From positions 1-7,714 of the forward strand of contig CAXMRU010000178.1 in the NCBI GenBank assembly GCA_964195715.1: a stretch of 7,714 nucleotides of DNA, written 5' to 3'. The position numbers were made by a program, and so were the translations under genes. Below the pieces are notes generated by a model. The model made no database searches. It was given only the letters and a program-made list of their open reading frames with translations, and had not been told where the DNA came from. Positions within the stretch are counted from its first letter, which is position 1, and each line of letters begins with the position of its first letter. This DNA is from Benthicola sp964195715 (GTDB lineage Bacteria > Gemmatimonadota > Gemmatimonadetes > Palauibacterales > Palauibacteraceae). Shown here one piece after another: positions 1 through 7,153 of the stretch.

Positions 1-2049
1 GCCAAGACCGGTCCGTCGGTGGTGCTGGCCTACTTCCTCGCCGGCCTGTTTGTCCTCCCCGCCATGCTGTCCATGTCGGAGCTGGCGACGGCGATGCCGC
101 GGGCCGGAGGCACGTACTACTTTCTCGACCGCAGTCTCGGCCCCCTGGTCGGCACGGTGGGAGGCCTCGGGACGTGGCTCGTACTGATACTCAAGAGTGC
201 GTTCGCGCTGATGGGTATGGGTGCGTACCTCGCCCTGATCGCCGGCTATCCCATGAAGTCGGTGGCCGTCGGGCTGACAGCCGTCTTCGTGCTGGTGAAC
301 CTCGTCGGGGCGAAGCAGTCCAGTGGGCTGCAACGCTTTCTGGTGATCGCCGTCCTGGGCTTTCTGGCCGTGTTCACGGTCCAGGGACTGATCAGTCTGA
401 CGGGCGGCGAAGGTCTGCGAACGCTGCGCGAAACGCGATTCAGTCCCTTCCTGACGCACGGGGGACAGGGTCTGTTCGCCACGATCGGGATGGTGTTCAT
501 TTCGTATGTCGGTCTCACGAAGGTGGCCAGCATCTCGGAGGAGGTGAAGGACCCTGACCGAAACCTCCCCCTGGGGATGTTCCTGGCACTGCTAACTGCC
601 TCCGCAGTATACGTGGTGGGCGTCTTTCTCGTGGTGTCCGTCATCGACCCGGACAAGCTGCACGGCGACCTGACTCCGATCGCCACGGCGGGGCTCGCGT
701 TCTTCGATTGGCTCCCCCGGCCGGCGGCTCTCGGACTCGTCGTAGTCCCAGCCCTCGCCGGTCTCGCCGCGGCAGGGAACGCCGGCATTCTCTCGGCCTC
801 GCGCTACCCGCTGGCCATGGCCCGAGACAACCTCATTAGCCCGCGCTTCGCCAAGCTCGGTCGCTTCCAGACGCCGACGCTGGCGTTGCTCGCCACCGGT
901 GCGCTGATCGTGCTCGCCATCTCGACCCTGAACGTGCTGAGCGTGGCTAAACTGGCCAGCACGTTCCAACTCCTGATCTTCGCGCTCGTGAACCTGGCCG
1001 TGATCGTGATGCGGGAAAGCGGCATCGAGGCGTACGACCCGGGCTTCCGGTCGCCCGGATACCCGTGGGTGCAGGTCGTGGGTCTCCTGGGGCCCGCGCT
1101 CTTGATCGCCGTGATGGGACTGATGCCGATCGTGTTCACGATCGGGCTCGTGGGCGCGTGCCTGGTCTGGTACTTCTACTACGCCCGGGAGCGGGTGGTG
1201 CGCGGCGGCGCCCTGCTGCACTGGTTCGAGCGCCTCGGCCAGGGACGATTCGAGGGCCTCGACCCCGAGCTCCGCGGGATCCTCAAGGAGAAGGGCGTAC
1301 GCGCGGAGGACGCTTTCGACGAGGTCGTGGCGCGGGCGTACACCCTGGACCTGAGGGAAGGCGAGACGTTCGAGGCCGCGACCCGGCAGGCCGCAAACCG
1401 GCTTGCGCAACGACTGCCGGTGAGCGCGGAGCACCTCGTCGAGGGCTTCCTGCACGGAACCCGGACGGGGGCGACTCCCGTGTCCCACGGCACGGCGCTG
1501 CCGCACCTCCGCGTGCCGGGGGTGTCGGCGCCGGAGATGGTCCTCGCCCGATCTCTAAGCGGACTCACGGTCGAGGTGGGAGATCAGTTCACCGATGAGC
1601 GGCACGGAGCCCTGATCCACGCGGTGTTCTTCCTCGTGAGCCCGGAAGAGAACCCCGGGCAGCACCTGCGGCTGCTGGCAGGGATTGCGGGCCGAGCGGA
1701 CGACGACGACTTCATGGATGCGTGGCTGGCGGCCGAACAACCGGCCGATTTCCGCGAGGCGGTCCTCCGGGACGAGCGATTCCTGTCACTATACATTCGC
1801 GAGGGCGCTGCATCCGGCGCCCTGGCGGGCGCGATGCTGAAAACGATCGAGTGGCCGGCGGACACGCTGGTCGCCCTCGTGCGGCGTGACGGCGAGGTCC
1901 TCATCCCGCGTGGCGATACCGTCCTCAGGCTCGGTGACCGGCTGAGCATTGTGGGGGCCGCGGACGGGATCCGCGCGGTCCGCTCGAACTACGGCAGCGT
2001 GTCCGACCTGGAGATTCCGGACTTCATCAGCGAGGAACTGGAACTGTAG
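1..2049 (+). CDS. APC-family amino-acid permease fused to PTS EIIA-like and TrkA-C domains (5' partial)
   Basis: The reading frame is open from base 1, so the true start lies upstream; a GTG at 19 is internal. Residues are counted with base 1 opening codon 1. Residues 1-400 are about ten to eleven hydrophobic segments with APC-superfamily features, including the N-terminal GGTYYFLDRSLG stretch and SASRYPLAMARDNL in the loop before the last helices. A cytoplasmic extension follows. About 451-597 resembles a fructose/nitrogen-type PTS EIIA domain, with the motif GTALPHLR placing the phospho-acceptor histidine at H502. About 599-664 matches a TrkA-C/RCK-C fold (GALAGAMLK, then IPRGDTVLRLGDRLSIVG). 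An acidic tail ends the protein. The permease should import amino acids or related amines across the inner membrane. The two soluble domains suggest control by phosphorylation or a small ligand, which is inference. No EIIB or EIIC partner is nearby. The gene lies upstream of, and is probably transcribed separately from, the oxidase operon. Confidence 0.88.
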   Translation, partial: AKTGPSVVLAYFLAGLFVLPAMLSMSELATAMPRAGGTYYFLDRSLGPLVGTVGGLGTWLVLILKSAFALMGMGAYLALIAGYPMKSVAVGLTAVFVLVNLVGAKQSSGLQRFLVIAVLGFLAVFTVQGLISLTGGEGLRTLRETRFSPFLTHGGQGLFATIGMVFISYVGLTKVASISEEVKDPDRNLPLGMFLALLTASAVYVVGVFLVVSVIDPDKLHGDLTPIATAGLAFFDWLPRPAALGLVVVPALAGLAAAGNAGILSASRYPLAMARDNLISPRFAKLGRFQTPTLALLATGALIVLAISTLNVLSVAKLASTFQLLIFALVNLAVIVMRESGIEAYDPGFRSPGYPWVQVVGLLGPALLIAVMGLMPIVFTIGLVGACLVWYFYYARERVVRGGALLHWFERLGQGRFEGLDPELRGILKEKGVRAEDAFDEVVARAYTLDLREGETFEAATRQAANRLAQRLPVSAEHLVEGFLHGTRTGATPVSHGTALPHLRVPGVSAPEMVLARSLSGLTVEVGDQFTDERHGALIHAVFFLVSPEENPGQHLRLLAGIAGRADDDDFMDAWLAAEQPADFREAVLRDERFLSLYIREGAASGALAGAMLKTIEWPADTLVALVRRDGEVLIPRGDTVLRLGDRLSIVGAADGIRAVRSNYGSVSDLEIPDFISEELEL

Positions 2050-2087
2050 GGCGGGCCGTGCTGAGGAACTCCGCCTCGAAGCTCAGG

Positions 2088-2116
2088 TAGACAGTCTTCG
2101 TCCATTCGTTTAGGAT
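2088..2116 (+). promoter_or_regulatory. Candidate sigma70 promoter of the multicopper oxidase operon
   Basis: TAGACA at 2088-2093 (5 of 6 matches to TTGACA) and TAGGAT at 2111-2116 (4 of 6 matches to TATAAT) are separated by exactly 17 nt in an AT-richer pocket between two genes. A transcript would begin near 2123. The ATG at 2115 that opens the longest oxidase frame lies inside the -10 box, so if this promoter is real that ATG cannot be the start codon. Assignment is by consensus match only. Confidence 0.5.
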
Positions 2117-2148
2117 GGGCGACCGTCAAGCTCCGAGGCTGACACGAC

Positions 2149-2187
2149 ATGACCGAAGACAAGCGAGGGCGCACTTGGCGCCCGTGA
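2149..2187 (+). other. Possible 12-codon leader ORF overlapping the oxidase start
   Basis: ATG at 2149 opens a short frame encoding MTEDKRGRTWRP and ends at TGA 2185-2187. That stop overlaps the proposed GTG start of the oxidase (GTGA, 2184-2187), an arrangement typical of translational coupling. A weak GAGG (2135-2138) sits 10 nt upstream. It would be the first ORF on the transcript from the 2088-2116 promoter. So short a frame can occur by chance and its peptide has no recognisable regulatory codon run, so confidence is low. Confidence 0.25.
2167..2183 (+). promoter_or_regulatory. Perfect hairpin directly before the oxidase start codon
   Basis: GGGCGC (2167-2172) and GCGCCC (2178-2183) form a perfect 6-bp, almost all-GC stem around the 5-nt loop ACTTG, ending one base before the GTG at 2184. 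The only purine-rich stretch nearby (GAGGG, 2165-2169) is partly buried in the stem. Unfolding, for example by ribosomes on the leader ORF at 2149, could therefore govern initiation. The pairing is seen in the sequence; the regulatory role is inferred. Confidence 0.45.
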
Positions 2188-3911
2188 ACCACGTGCAGGC
2201 GCGAGCCGTGTTCCGGCTCGGCGCCGTTCAATGCCTGCTCGTCGGTGCCACCCTCGCGTTCGCGCCAGCCTCCCGCGCACAGCAGATGGACCCCATGCAT
2301 CACGGGGGCGAGGACGACATCCCGGTCATGCCGTCGGCCACCATGATCATGCCGATGATCCGTAACCCGATGCTGCCCGGAGCGAAGAGCCTTCGTCCGT
2401 CGGTGTCCGAGTTCTTGCCCGGCGAAGGGATCGACCCCTCGACGCTTCCGATGGCGGGCCCGCGTGAGATCGTGGACCTGGCGGATGGCGACACGCTGGC
2501 GCTCGAAGCTTCGCTCGTTCGGAAGATGGTGGCCGGCGAGACGTTCGTCATGTACGCGTTCAACCAGCAGATCCCCGGCCCGCTGATCCGGGTGAGGAAG
2601 GGATCCGAGGTCCACGTCCGGTTCACGAACCGGATCGACATGGAGACCACCGTGCACTGGCACGGGCTTCGTCTGGACAACCGGTTCGACGGCGTGCCCG
2701 GCCTGACGCAGGACCCCGTCCAGCCCGGTGAGACCTTCGACTACACGATCCGCTTCCCCGACGCCGGCATCTACTGGTACCACCCGCACGTGCGGGAGGA
2801 CATCCAGCAGGACCTCGGCCTGTACGGCAACATGCTCGTGCGGCCGGATCGCGAGGACTACGACGACCCGGTGCACAGCGAGCGGGTCGTGACTCTCGAC
2901 GACATCCTGATCGATGGTCGGGAGCTCGTCCCGTTCGGGCTCGAGGAAGCCAACTTCTCGATCATGGGCCGGTTCGGAAACGTACTCCTCGTGAACGGCG
3001 AGCAGCGCTACGATCTGGCCGCGAAAGCGGGAGAGGTCGTCCGTTTCTACCTCACCAACGTCTCAAACACGCGCACGTTCAACCTGTCGTTCGGCGGCGC
3101 CTCGATGAAGCTGGTGGGCGCTGACATCGGCCGGTTCGAGAAGGAGATGTTCGTGCGCAGCGTCGCCATCGCCCCTGCCCAACGGTACGTGGTGGAGGTG
3201 ATGTTCGAGGAGCCCGGTGAGTACGTCGTGTCGAACCGGATCACGGCGCTCAATCACATGCAGGGGAAGTTCTTCTCTGCAGTAGACACGCTCGGTGCGG
3301 TGCGAGTGTCCGAGGAAGTCGCCACTCCTGACAGGGGCGAGTCGTTCCGCGCCCTGCATGTGGACGAGGAAGTGCGACGCGAGGTCGAGCCGTACCGGAA
3401 GTACGTAGACGCACCGGTCGACCGGGAACTCCTGCTCACGGTGGACATCCACGATCTGCCCGTCCAGGTGATGCAGTTCATCGCGATCGACACGGTGTAT
3501 CGCTCGCCGGTCGAGTTCACCGACGTGATGTCGCACATGAACTGGATCTCGACCTCGAACGAGGTGCGCTGGGTCCTGCGAGACGTGCACACCGGCGCCG
3601 AGAACATGGACATCGACTGGCGCTTCAAGGTCGGCGACGTGGTGAAGATCAGGCTCAGGAACGACCCAGATGCGTTCCACCCGATGAACCACCCGGTACA
3701 CCTGCACGGGCAGCGCTTCCTGGTGCTGTCTCGGGACGGCGTGCCAAACGAGAACCTCGCGTGGAAGGACACGGCACTGCTCCCGGTGGGCGCGACCGTG
3801 GACCTGCTGTTGGAAGTGACGAACCCCGGCCAGTGGATGCTCCACTGTCACATCGCGGAGCACCTGGAAGCGGGGATGATGATGGCGTTCGCCGTCGAGC
3901 CGGCTGGCTGA
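2184..3911 (+). CDS. Secreted three-domain multicopper oxidase (laccase/CopA-like)
   Basis: This is a periplasmic copper enzyme that couples one-electron oxidation of a substrate to reduction of O2 to water. All four copper-ligand motifs are intact. With residues numbered from the in-frame ATG at 2115 they are HWHG (181-184), HPH (223-225), HPVHLHG (526-532) and HCHIAEHLEAGM (577-588, including the type-1 Cys578 and axial Met588). Three cupredoxin domains fit the length. The GTG at 2184 (residue 24 in that numbering) is chosen because it gives a compact Sec signal peptide ending PASRA-QQ and because the ATG at 2115 lies in the predicted -10 box. TTG 2175 and GTG 2193 are alternatives, and none has a strong ribosome binding site. 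The mature N-terminus is Met/His-rich (Met 58, 61, 72, 77, 79, 81, 86 and His 62, 63), as in copper-handling oxidases. There is no twin-arginine motif. It leads a probable operon with the LVIVD protein 64 nt downstream. The substrate (Cu(I), Mn(II), Fe(II) or phenolics) cannot be told. Confidence 0.93.
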   Translation: MNHVQARAVFRLGAVQCLLVGATLAFAPASRAQQMDPMHHGGEDDIPVMPSATMIMPMIRNPMLPGAKSLRPSVSEFLPGEGIDPSTLPMAGPREIVDLADGDTLALEASLVRKMVAGETFVMYAFNQQIPGPLIRVRKGSEVHVRFTNRIDMETTVHWHGLRLDNRFDGVPGLTQDPVQPGETFDYTIRFPDAGIYWYHPHVREDIQQDLGLYGNMLVRPDREDYDDPVHSERVVTLDDILIDGRELVPFGLEEANFSIMGRFGNVLLVNGEQRYDLAAKAGEVVRFYLTNVSNTRTFNLSFGGASMKLVGADIGRFEKEMFVRSVAIAPAQRYVVEVMFEEPGEYVVSNRITALNHMQGKFFSAVDTLGAVRVSEEVATPDRGESFRALHVDEEVRREVEPYRKYVDAPVDRELLLTVDIHDLPVQVMQFIAIDTVYRSPVEFTDVMSHMNWISTSNEVRWVLRDVHTGAENMDIDWRFKVGDVVKIRLRNDPDAFHPMNHPVHLHGQRFLVLSRDGVPNENLAWKDTALLPVGATVDLLLEVTNPGQWMLHCHIAEHLEAGMMMAFAVEPAG

Positions 3912-3925
3912 CGACGCGAATCGAA

Positions 3926-3949
3926 GCCCGAGCGCAGGAGCGCGCGGGC
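3926..3949 (+). other. Intercistronic stem-loop between oxidase and LVIVD gene
   Basis: GCCCG (3926-3930) pairs with CGGGC (3945-3949) and GCGC (3932-3935) with GCGC (3940-3943), with one A-G mismatch between the two helices and an AGGA loop. No T-run follows, so it is not a typical intrinsic terminator. It lies 15 nt after the oxidase stop and 15 nt before the next ribosome binding site. It could protect or separate the upstream message, or act as a partial terminator that sets the ratio of the two proteins. Confidence 0.5.
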
Positions 3950-3964
3950 AGAGGAACCACTCAC

Positions 3965-3969
3965 GGAGG
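3965..3969 (+). promoter_or_regulatory. Ribosome binding site deciding the LVIVD gene start
   Basis: GGAGG at 3965-3969 directly abuts an in-frame ATG at 3970, too close for initiation, but lies 6 nt before the ATG at 3976. The second ATG is therefore the preferred start and shortens the protein by two residues. Confidence 0.75.
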
Positions 3970-3975
3970 ATGGGA

Positions 3976-5358
3976 ATGAGGACGAAGACGTTTGGATGGG
4001 TCGGCGCACCTGCGCTGGCTGCACTGTCGCTGCTGGTCGCAGCCCCCGCGTTGCTCGCGCAGCATGGTGAAGAGGCCGGTACCGACAACATTGAGGTCAT
4101 CGGTCGGCTGCACATCGACGACGGGCTCGAGATCAGCTACACGGACATCGAGATCGAGCAGGAGCCTGGACGGCCATACGCCTACCTGGCGCGCGTGCTT
4201 GGTCCGACGAAGGGCATGGACATCGTGTCGCTCGCGGACCCCTCGAATCCGGAGCTTTTGTACCAGTGGCGCATCGAGGACCCCGAGCTCCACATCGGGC
4301 TCGGCGGCATGGACACGAAGTACTTCAAGCACGACGGCCGCGTCTACGTCATCCAGTCTCTCCAGTTCTTCGGCGGGCCGGACACCGATCTGGGAGCCGT
4401 GGTGTTCGACGTCACGGGGCTGCCGGACGCTTCCACGGTGAAGGAGGTCGGCCGGATCCGCGCGTCGGACACGCCGACGGGCTTCCACAACATCTGGGCC
4501 TACAAGCACTCGTCCGGCATGCCGCTGCTGATCGCGACGACGAGCGGCCCGCACGCTAACGTGTACGACCTCGCCGCCTTCCTGAACGGGGCTGAGGACT
4601 ACGGCCTGATCGGGCGGGTTCCGTGGCCCTCGACGGCCATGGACTCGCCGTTCGGGTCGATGGTGGGCTATCACGACTTCTACGCGGCCTGGGAGCCGGA
4701 GTCTGGCCGTGACATCCTCTACGGGTCGGGACTGGACGGCTACTACATCTACGACATCACGGACCCGGTGAACCCCGAGCTGATCACGTCGATCGTGGGA
4801 GTGATGGGCGTCACCCTGGCCCACACGCTGACCGCCACGCCGGACGGAAAGATCGGCGTCGGACAGACAGAGTACCGCTACTCGCCGATCCGCGTGTACG
4901 ACCTCGAGCCGGGGATCCACGGAGACCATGAGCGGATTACCTCCGAGCTCAGCGCCTGGACCCGGAACTACAAGGCGCTCTCGCACAACAACGAGATGCG
5001 CTACCCGTACGTGTTCGTGTCCTCGTACAAGGACGGGATCGACGTCTTCGACATCAGCGACCCGGCGAACCCGGTCGGCGTAGGCTACTACGACACCTAC
5101 GACGGCCCGGAGAAGGCCGGCCTGGCCAACGACCTGGGTCTCAGCAGCGGGAACCCGGTCGGTGAGAGCGACTTCAACGGCGCGTTCGGAATCGACGTCC
5201 GAAACTCCGACGGCCTCATCGTGGTGAGCGACATGGTCACCGGCCTGTGGGTGATGCAGCTCGACGGGTTCGACGGCTGGCACGGGTCCGACCACGGCAT
5301 GCCGAACATCTCGAGCGTGCAGGACTGGGATCACGGCCCCCAGGGCCTGGTCCCGTAA
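3976..5358 (+). CDS. Secreted LVIVD-repeat beta-propeller protein
   Basis: The 460-residue product begins with a clear Sec signal peptide (MRTKTF, a hydrophobic core, and probable cleavage after A28 in LLA-QHGEE). The mature part is a run of blade-like repeats of the LVIVD family, seen as GMDIVSLADPSNPELL (about residues 80-96), VVFDVTGLPDASTVKEVG (about 142-158), YYIYDITDPVNPELITSI (about 256-273), GIDVFDISDPANPVGVGYY (about 354-372) and GLWVMQL near the end. The pattern is consistent with a beta-propeller used for binding or scaffolding outside the cytoplasm. No catalytic motif is visible. The C-terminal tail is rich in His, Asp and Gly (GWHGSDHGM, DWDHG) and might bind metal, which is inference. 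The gene follows the multicopper oxidase and precedes a membrane-anchored protein by 43 nt, so the three are probably co-expressed. It may present or stabilise the oxidase or its substrate. Family assignment is firm; the role is not known. Confidence 0.85.
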   Translation: MRTKTFGWVGAPALAALSLLVAAPALLAQHGEEAGTDNIEVIGRLHIDDGLEISYTDIEIEQEPGRPYAYLARVLGPTKGMDIVSLADPSNPELLYQWRIEDPELHIGLGGMDTKYFKHDGRVYVIQSLQFFGGPDTDLGAVVFDVTGLPDASTVKEVGRIRASDTPTGFHNIWAYKHSSGMPLLIATTSGPHANVYDLAAFLNGAEDYGLIGRVPWPSTAMDSPFGSMVGYHDFYAAWEPESGRDILYGSGLDGYYIYDITDPVNPELITSIVGVMGVTLAHTLTATPDGKIGVGQTEYRYSPIRVYDLEPGIHGDHERITSELSAWTRNYKALSHNNEMRYPYVFVSSYKDGIDVFDISDPANPVGVGYYDTYDGPEKAGLANDLGLSSGNPVGESDFNGAFGIDVRNSDGLIVVSDMVTGLWVMQLDGFDGWHGSDHGMPNISSVQDWDHGPQGLVP

Positions 5359-5401
5359 CTCGATCCGAAACGCACTCGCACTCGCGGCGAGACGCTCCGT
5401 G

Positions 5402-6001
5402 ATGGGCTCGATCTTCGGCGGGAGGGGCGGTTTCGCGCTCTGGGGCGTGGGGCCGTCGCTCCTGCTATGGGTCGTGCTCGCGGCAGCGCCGGTCATGGAC
5501 CCGCCGGGCATTTCTGCGCCGCCCGAGCCAACTACGCCGCCCGGGCCGTCCGGGCTGGCAGCGGAGTCCGAGTCGGTACCATTTCCGGACGAGTTTCCGC
5601 TGTTTCCGACTATGGGAAACGAGGGAGCGTCCGGGATGGCGTACCTTCAGCAGTCGTGGTCGCCGTACGGAGTCTCGGTGGACGAGGACGGGCAGGTGCA
5701 GTACGACCTCAAGATCGAAGTGGAAGGCCTTCCGGAGGTCGACGGCGAGGCGTACCGCGTGTGGCTCACGACACCGACGCTGGATCGGATCGTCGAGCTG
5801 GGTTTGATCGAGCCGTCCGGCGAGCTGACGGGCACGACGGACTGGCATCAACTGATGGTCATCGTGAGCCGCGAGCCGGCGGACCGGGTCGCAGCCGAGG
5901 GCGATCGCTGGAGCGGCCCGATCGTGCTGCGCGGGTTCTCGGCCGGCGCGCGCGTCACACCGCTGGTCCAGCACTCGCTGTTCCAGCAGTCCCCGATGTA
6001 G
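5402..6001 (+). CDS. Membrane-anchored protein with RskA-C-like ectodomain
   Basis: The product is about 199 residues. I prefer ATG 5402, though the adjacent GTG 5399 is equally possible; the ribosome binding site is weak (GGCGAG near 5386-5391). A glycine-rich start is followed by one hydrophobic segment (about residues 11-31), an uncleaved anchor or signal peptide, then a Pro-rich linker (about 33-52). From about residue 75 there is a compact beta-rich region whose landmarks recall the C-terminal domain of RskA-type anti-sigma factors: YDLKIEVEGLP (from Y101), YRVWL (W121), SREP (156-159) and GPIVLRGFS. The N-terminal zinc-finger, sigma-binding part of those proteins is absent and no sigma factor gene is nearby, so a role as an anti-sigma factor is unlikely. 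It more likely uses the same fold as an extracytoplasmic module serving the oxidase and propeller proteins encoded just upstream. The similarity is from memory of the family pattern and is tentative. Confidence 0.7.
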   Translation: MGSIFGGRGGFALWGVGPSLLLWVVLAAAPVMDPPGISAPPEPTTPPGPSGLAAESESVPFPDEFPLFPTMGNEGASGMAYLQQSWSPYGVSVDEDGQVQYDLKIEVEGLPEVDGEAYRVWLTTPTLDRIVELGLIEPSGELTGTTDWHQLMVIVSREPADRVAAEGDRWSGPIVLRGFSAGARVTPLVQHSLFQQSPM

Positions 6002-6013
6002 CCAGGGCCGGCG

Positions 6014-6035
6014 GGCGGCTGCGTGGTGCACCGCC
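6014..6035 (+). terminator. Stem-loop after the third operon gene, possible terminator without a U-tract
   Basis: GGCGG (6014-6018) pairs with CCGCC (6031-6035) and TGC (6020-6022) with GCA (6028-6030), with a single bulged C and loop GTGGT. It starts 13 nt after the TAG stop. The following bases are GATTGCCCC, without a T-run, so intrinsic termination would be weak. It may mark the 3' end of the oxidase-LVIVD-anchor transcript or be a processing site. Confidence 0.35.
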
Positions 6036-6115
6036 GATTGCCCCGCCAGTCCGCGCCGCGCAGGTTCCGGCGCAAAGGGCTTCACACCAAACGTACGCCC
6101 GACCCTTCCAGTCAC

Positions 6116-6119
6116 GGAG
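6116..6119 (+). promoter_or_regulatory. Ribosome binding site deciding the M28 peptidase start
   Basis: GGAG at 6116-6119 lies 5 nt before ATG 6125. This start gives a complete lipoprotein signal, whereas the longer frame opening at 6023 would put about 34 Arg-rich residues before the signal and is rejected. Confidence 0.7.
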
Positions 6120-6124
6120 AGCGG

Positions 6125-7153
6125 ATGCGCTCGCGCCGAGTCACGAACCTCCTGGCGCTTCAATGCCTGCTACTGGCAGCCGGGTGCGGAGAGCGGTCAC
6201 CGGTCGAGACCGGAGAACCCGCCAGCGCTTTCGGCTACATGCAGATCCTTGCGGCGGACTCGATGGAGGGCCGACGCACGGGCACCTCGGGCTCGGCGCG
6301 CGCCGCACGGTTCATCGAGGAGCGATTCCGCGCGGCCGGGCTGGAGGCAGCGGGAGACAGCGGGTTCTACCAGCGGGTTCCCATGCGTCGATCCGAGACG
6401 AGCCGGGGCCGTGTACGACTGCGGGTGCTGGACAGCTGGGCCGCCTTCGATTCACTGCCGGCCAAGGAGCGTCTGGTGGAGGTCAACGTCGTCGGGCTGC
6501 TTCGGGGATCCGACCCCGTGCTTCGAGACGAATACGTGCTCGTCACCGCACACTACGATCATGTCGGGATCGGGCGGCCCGTGGACGGAGACTCGATCTA
6601 CAATGGAGCGGACGACAACGCGTCAGGGACGGCCGCGCTCATCCGCATCGCCGAGACCCTGGCCGCCTCGGTGTCCGCGCCGGCGCGCAGCGTGGTCTTC
6701 GCGGCAATGACGGGCGAGGAACTGGGGCTGCTTGGCACGCGCTGGTACGTCTCGGACCCTTCCGTATCGCTGGAGAGGACGGTCGCCAATCTCAATATCG
6801 AGATGATCGCCCGGCCGGATTCCGCCATTGGCTTCGGCCGGGCCTGGCTGACCGGTTTCGAGAGAACGACGATGGGCGAGATGCTGGCGACCGCTGGCCT
6901 TCCGATCGAGCCCGACCCTCGGCCGGAGCAGAGCTACTACCGGCGTAGCGACAACATAGCCTTCGCGAAGCTGGGCATCCCGGCGCACACGCTCTCGTCG
7001 TTCGGCCAGCACGCTGATTATCACACGCCGGATGACGAGTCCGACCTTGCCGATCCCGAGCACGTGGAGGCCTTACTCCGACTGGCAACCGAGGCCGTGC
7101 GCCTGCTGGCCGAGGGCGACGCGCCGGAGTGGAAAGAGGAGGGCCGTCCGTAG
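6125..7153 (+). CDS. M28-family metallopeptidase lipoprotein
   Basis: The 342-residue product is an exported zinc aminopeptidase-type enzyme. It starts with an Arg-rich N-terminus and a lipobox (LLLAAGC, lipidated Cys about residue 21), so it should sit on a membrane facing the periplasm. Expected M28 motifs appear in order: TAHYDHVG with zinc ligand H143, YNGADDNASGTAAL with the bridging D163, GEELGLLG with catalytic E198 and zinc ligand E199, NIEMIAR with E226 where Asp is common, and ADYHTPDDE with final zinc ligand H300. All metal and catalytic positions are filled, so activity is expected. The first 100 residues include the usual helical lid (YMQILAADSMEGRRTGTSGS). It removes N-terminal residues from peptides in the envelope, fitting nutrient recovery. 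The gap of 123 nt after the previous gene leaves open whether it is transcribed separately. Confidence 0.93.
   Translation: MRSRRVTNLLALQCLLLAAGCGERSPVETGEPASAFGYMQILAADSMEGRRTGTSGSARAARFIEERFRAAGLEAAGDSGFYQRVPMRRSETSRGRVRLRVLDSWAAFDSLPAKERLVEVNVVGLLRGSDPVLRDEYVLVTAHYDHVGIGRPVDGDSIYNGADDNASGTAALIRIAETLAASVSAPARSVVFAAMTGEELGLLGTRWYVSDPSVSLERTVANLNIEMIARPDSAIGFGRAWLTGFERTTMGEMLATAGLPIEPDPRPEQSYYRRSDNIAFAKLGIPAHTLSSFGQHADYHTPDDESDLADPEHVEALLRLATEAVRLLAEGDAPEWKEEGRP

Noticed and set aside
2115..2183. ATG 2115 as start of the multicopper oxidase
   Set aside because: It falls in the probable -10 box, adds an Arg-rich segment before the signal peptide and has no spaced ribosome binding site.
3961..5511. 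Long antisense ORF over the LVIVD gene, and similar long frames on the minus strand elsewhere
   Set aside because: Their products are low-complexity Arg/His/Val-rich translations lacking domains, typical of shadows opposite GC-rich coding sequence.
6023..6124. Longer start of the M28 peptidase
   Set aside because: It would add residues before a complete lipoprotein signal, while ATG 6125 has its own GGAG site.
6160..6173. Shared TTCAATGCCTGCT in the signal-peptide regions of the oxidase (from about 2228) and peptidase
   Set aside because: Both encode similar QCLL hydrophobic-core residues in different proteins, so it probably reflects similar signal-peptide coding.
5467..6948. 493-codon + frame spanning the anchored protein and peptidase genes
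   Set aside because: It is an off-frame reading through two well-supported genes and is rich in Arg, Ala and Gly with no motifs.
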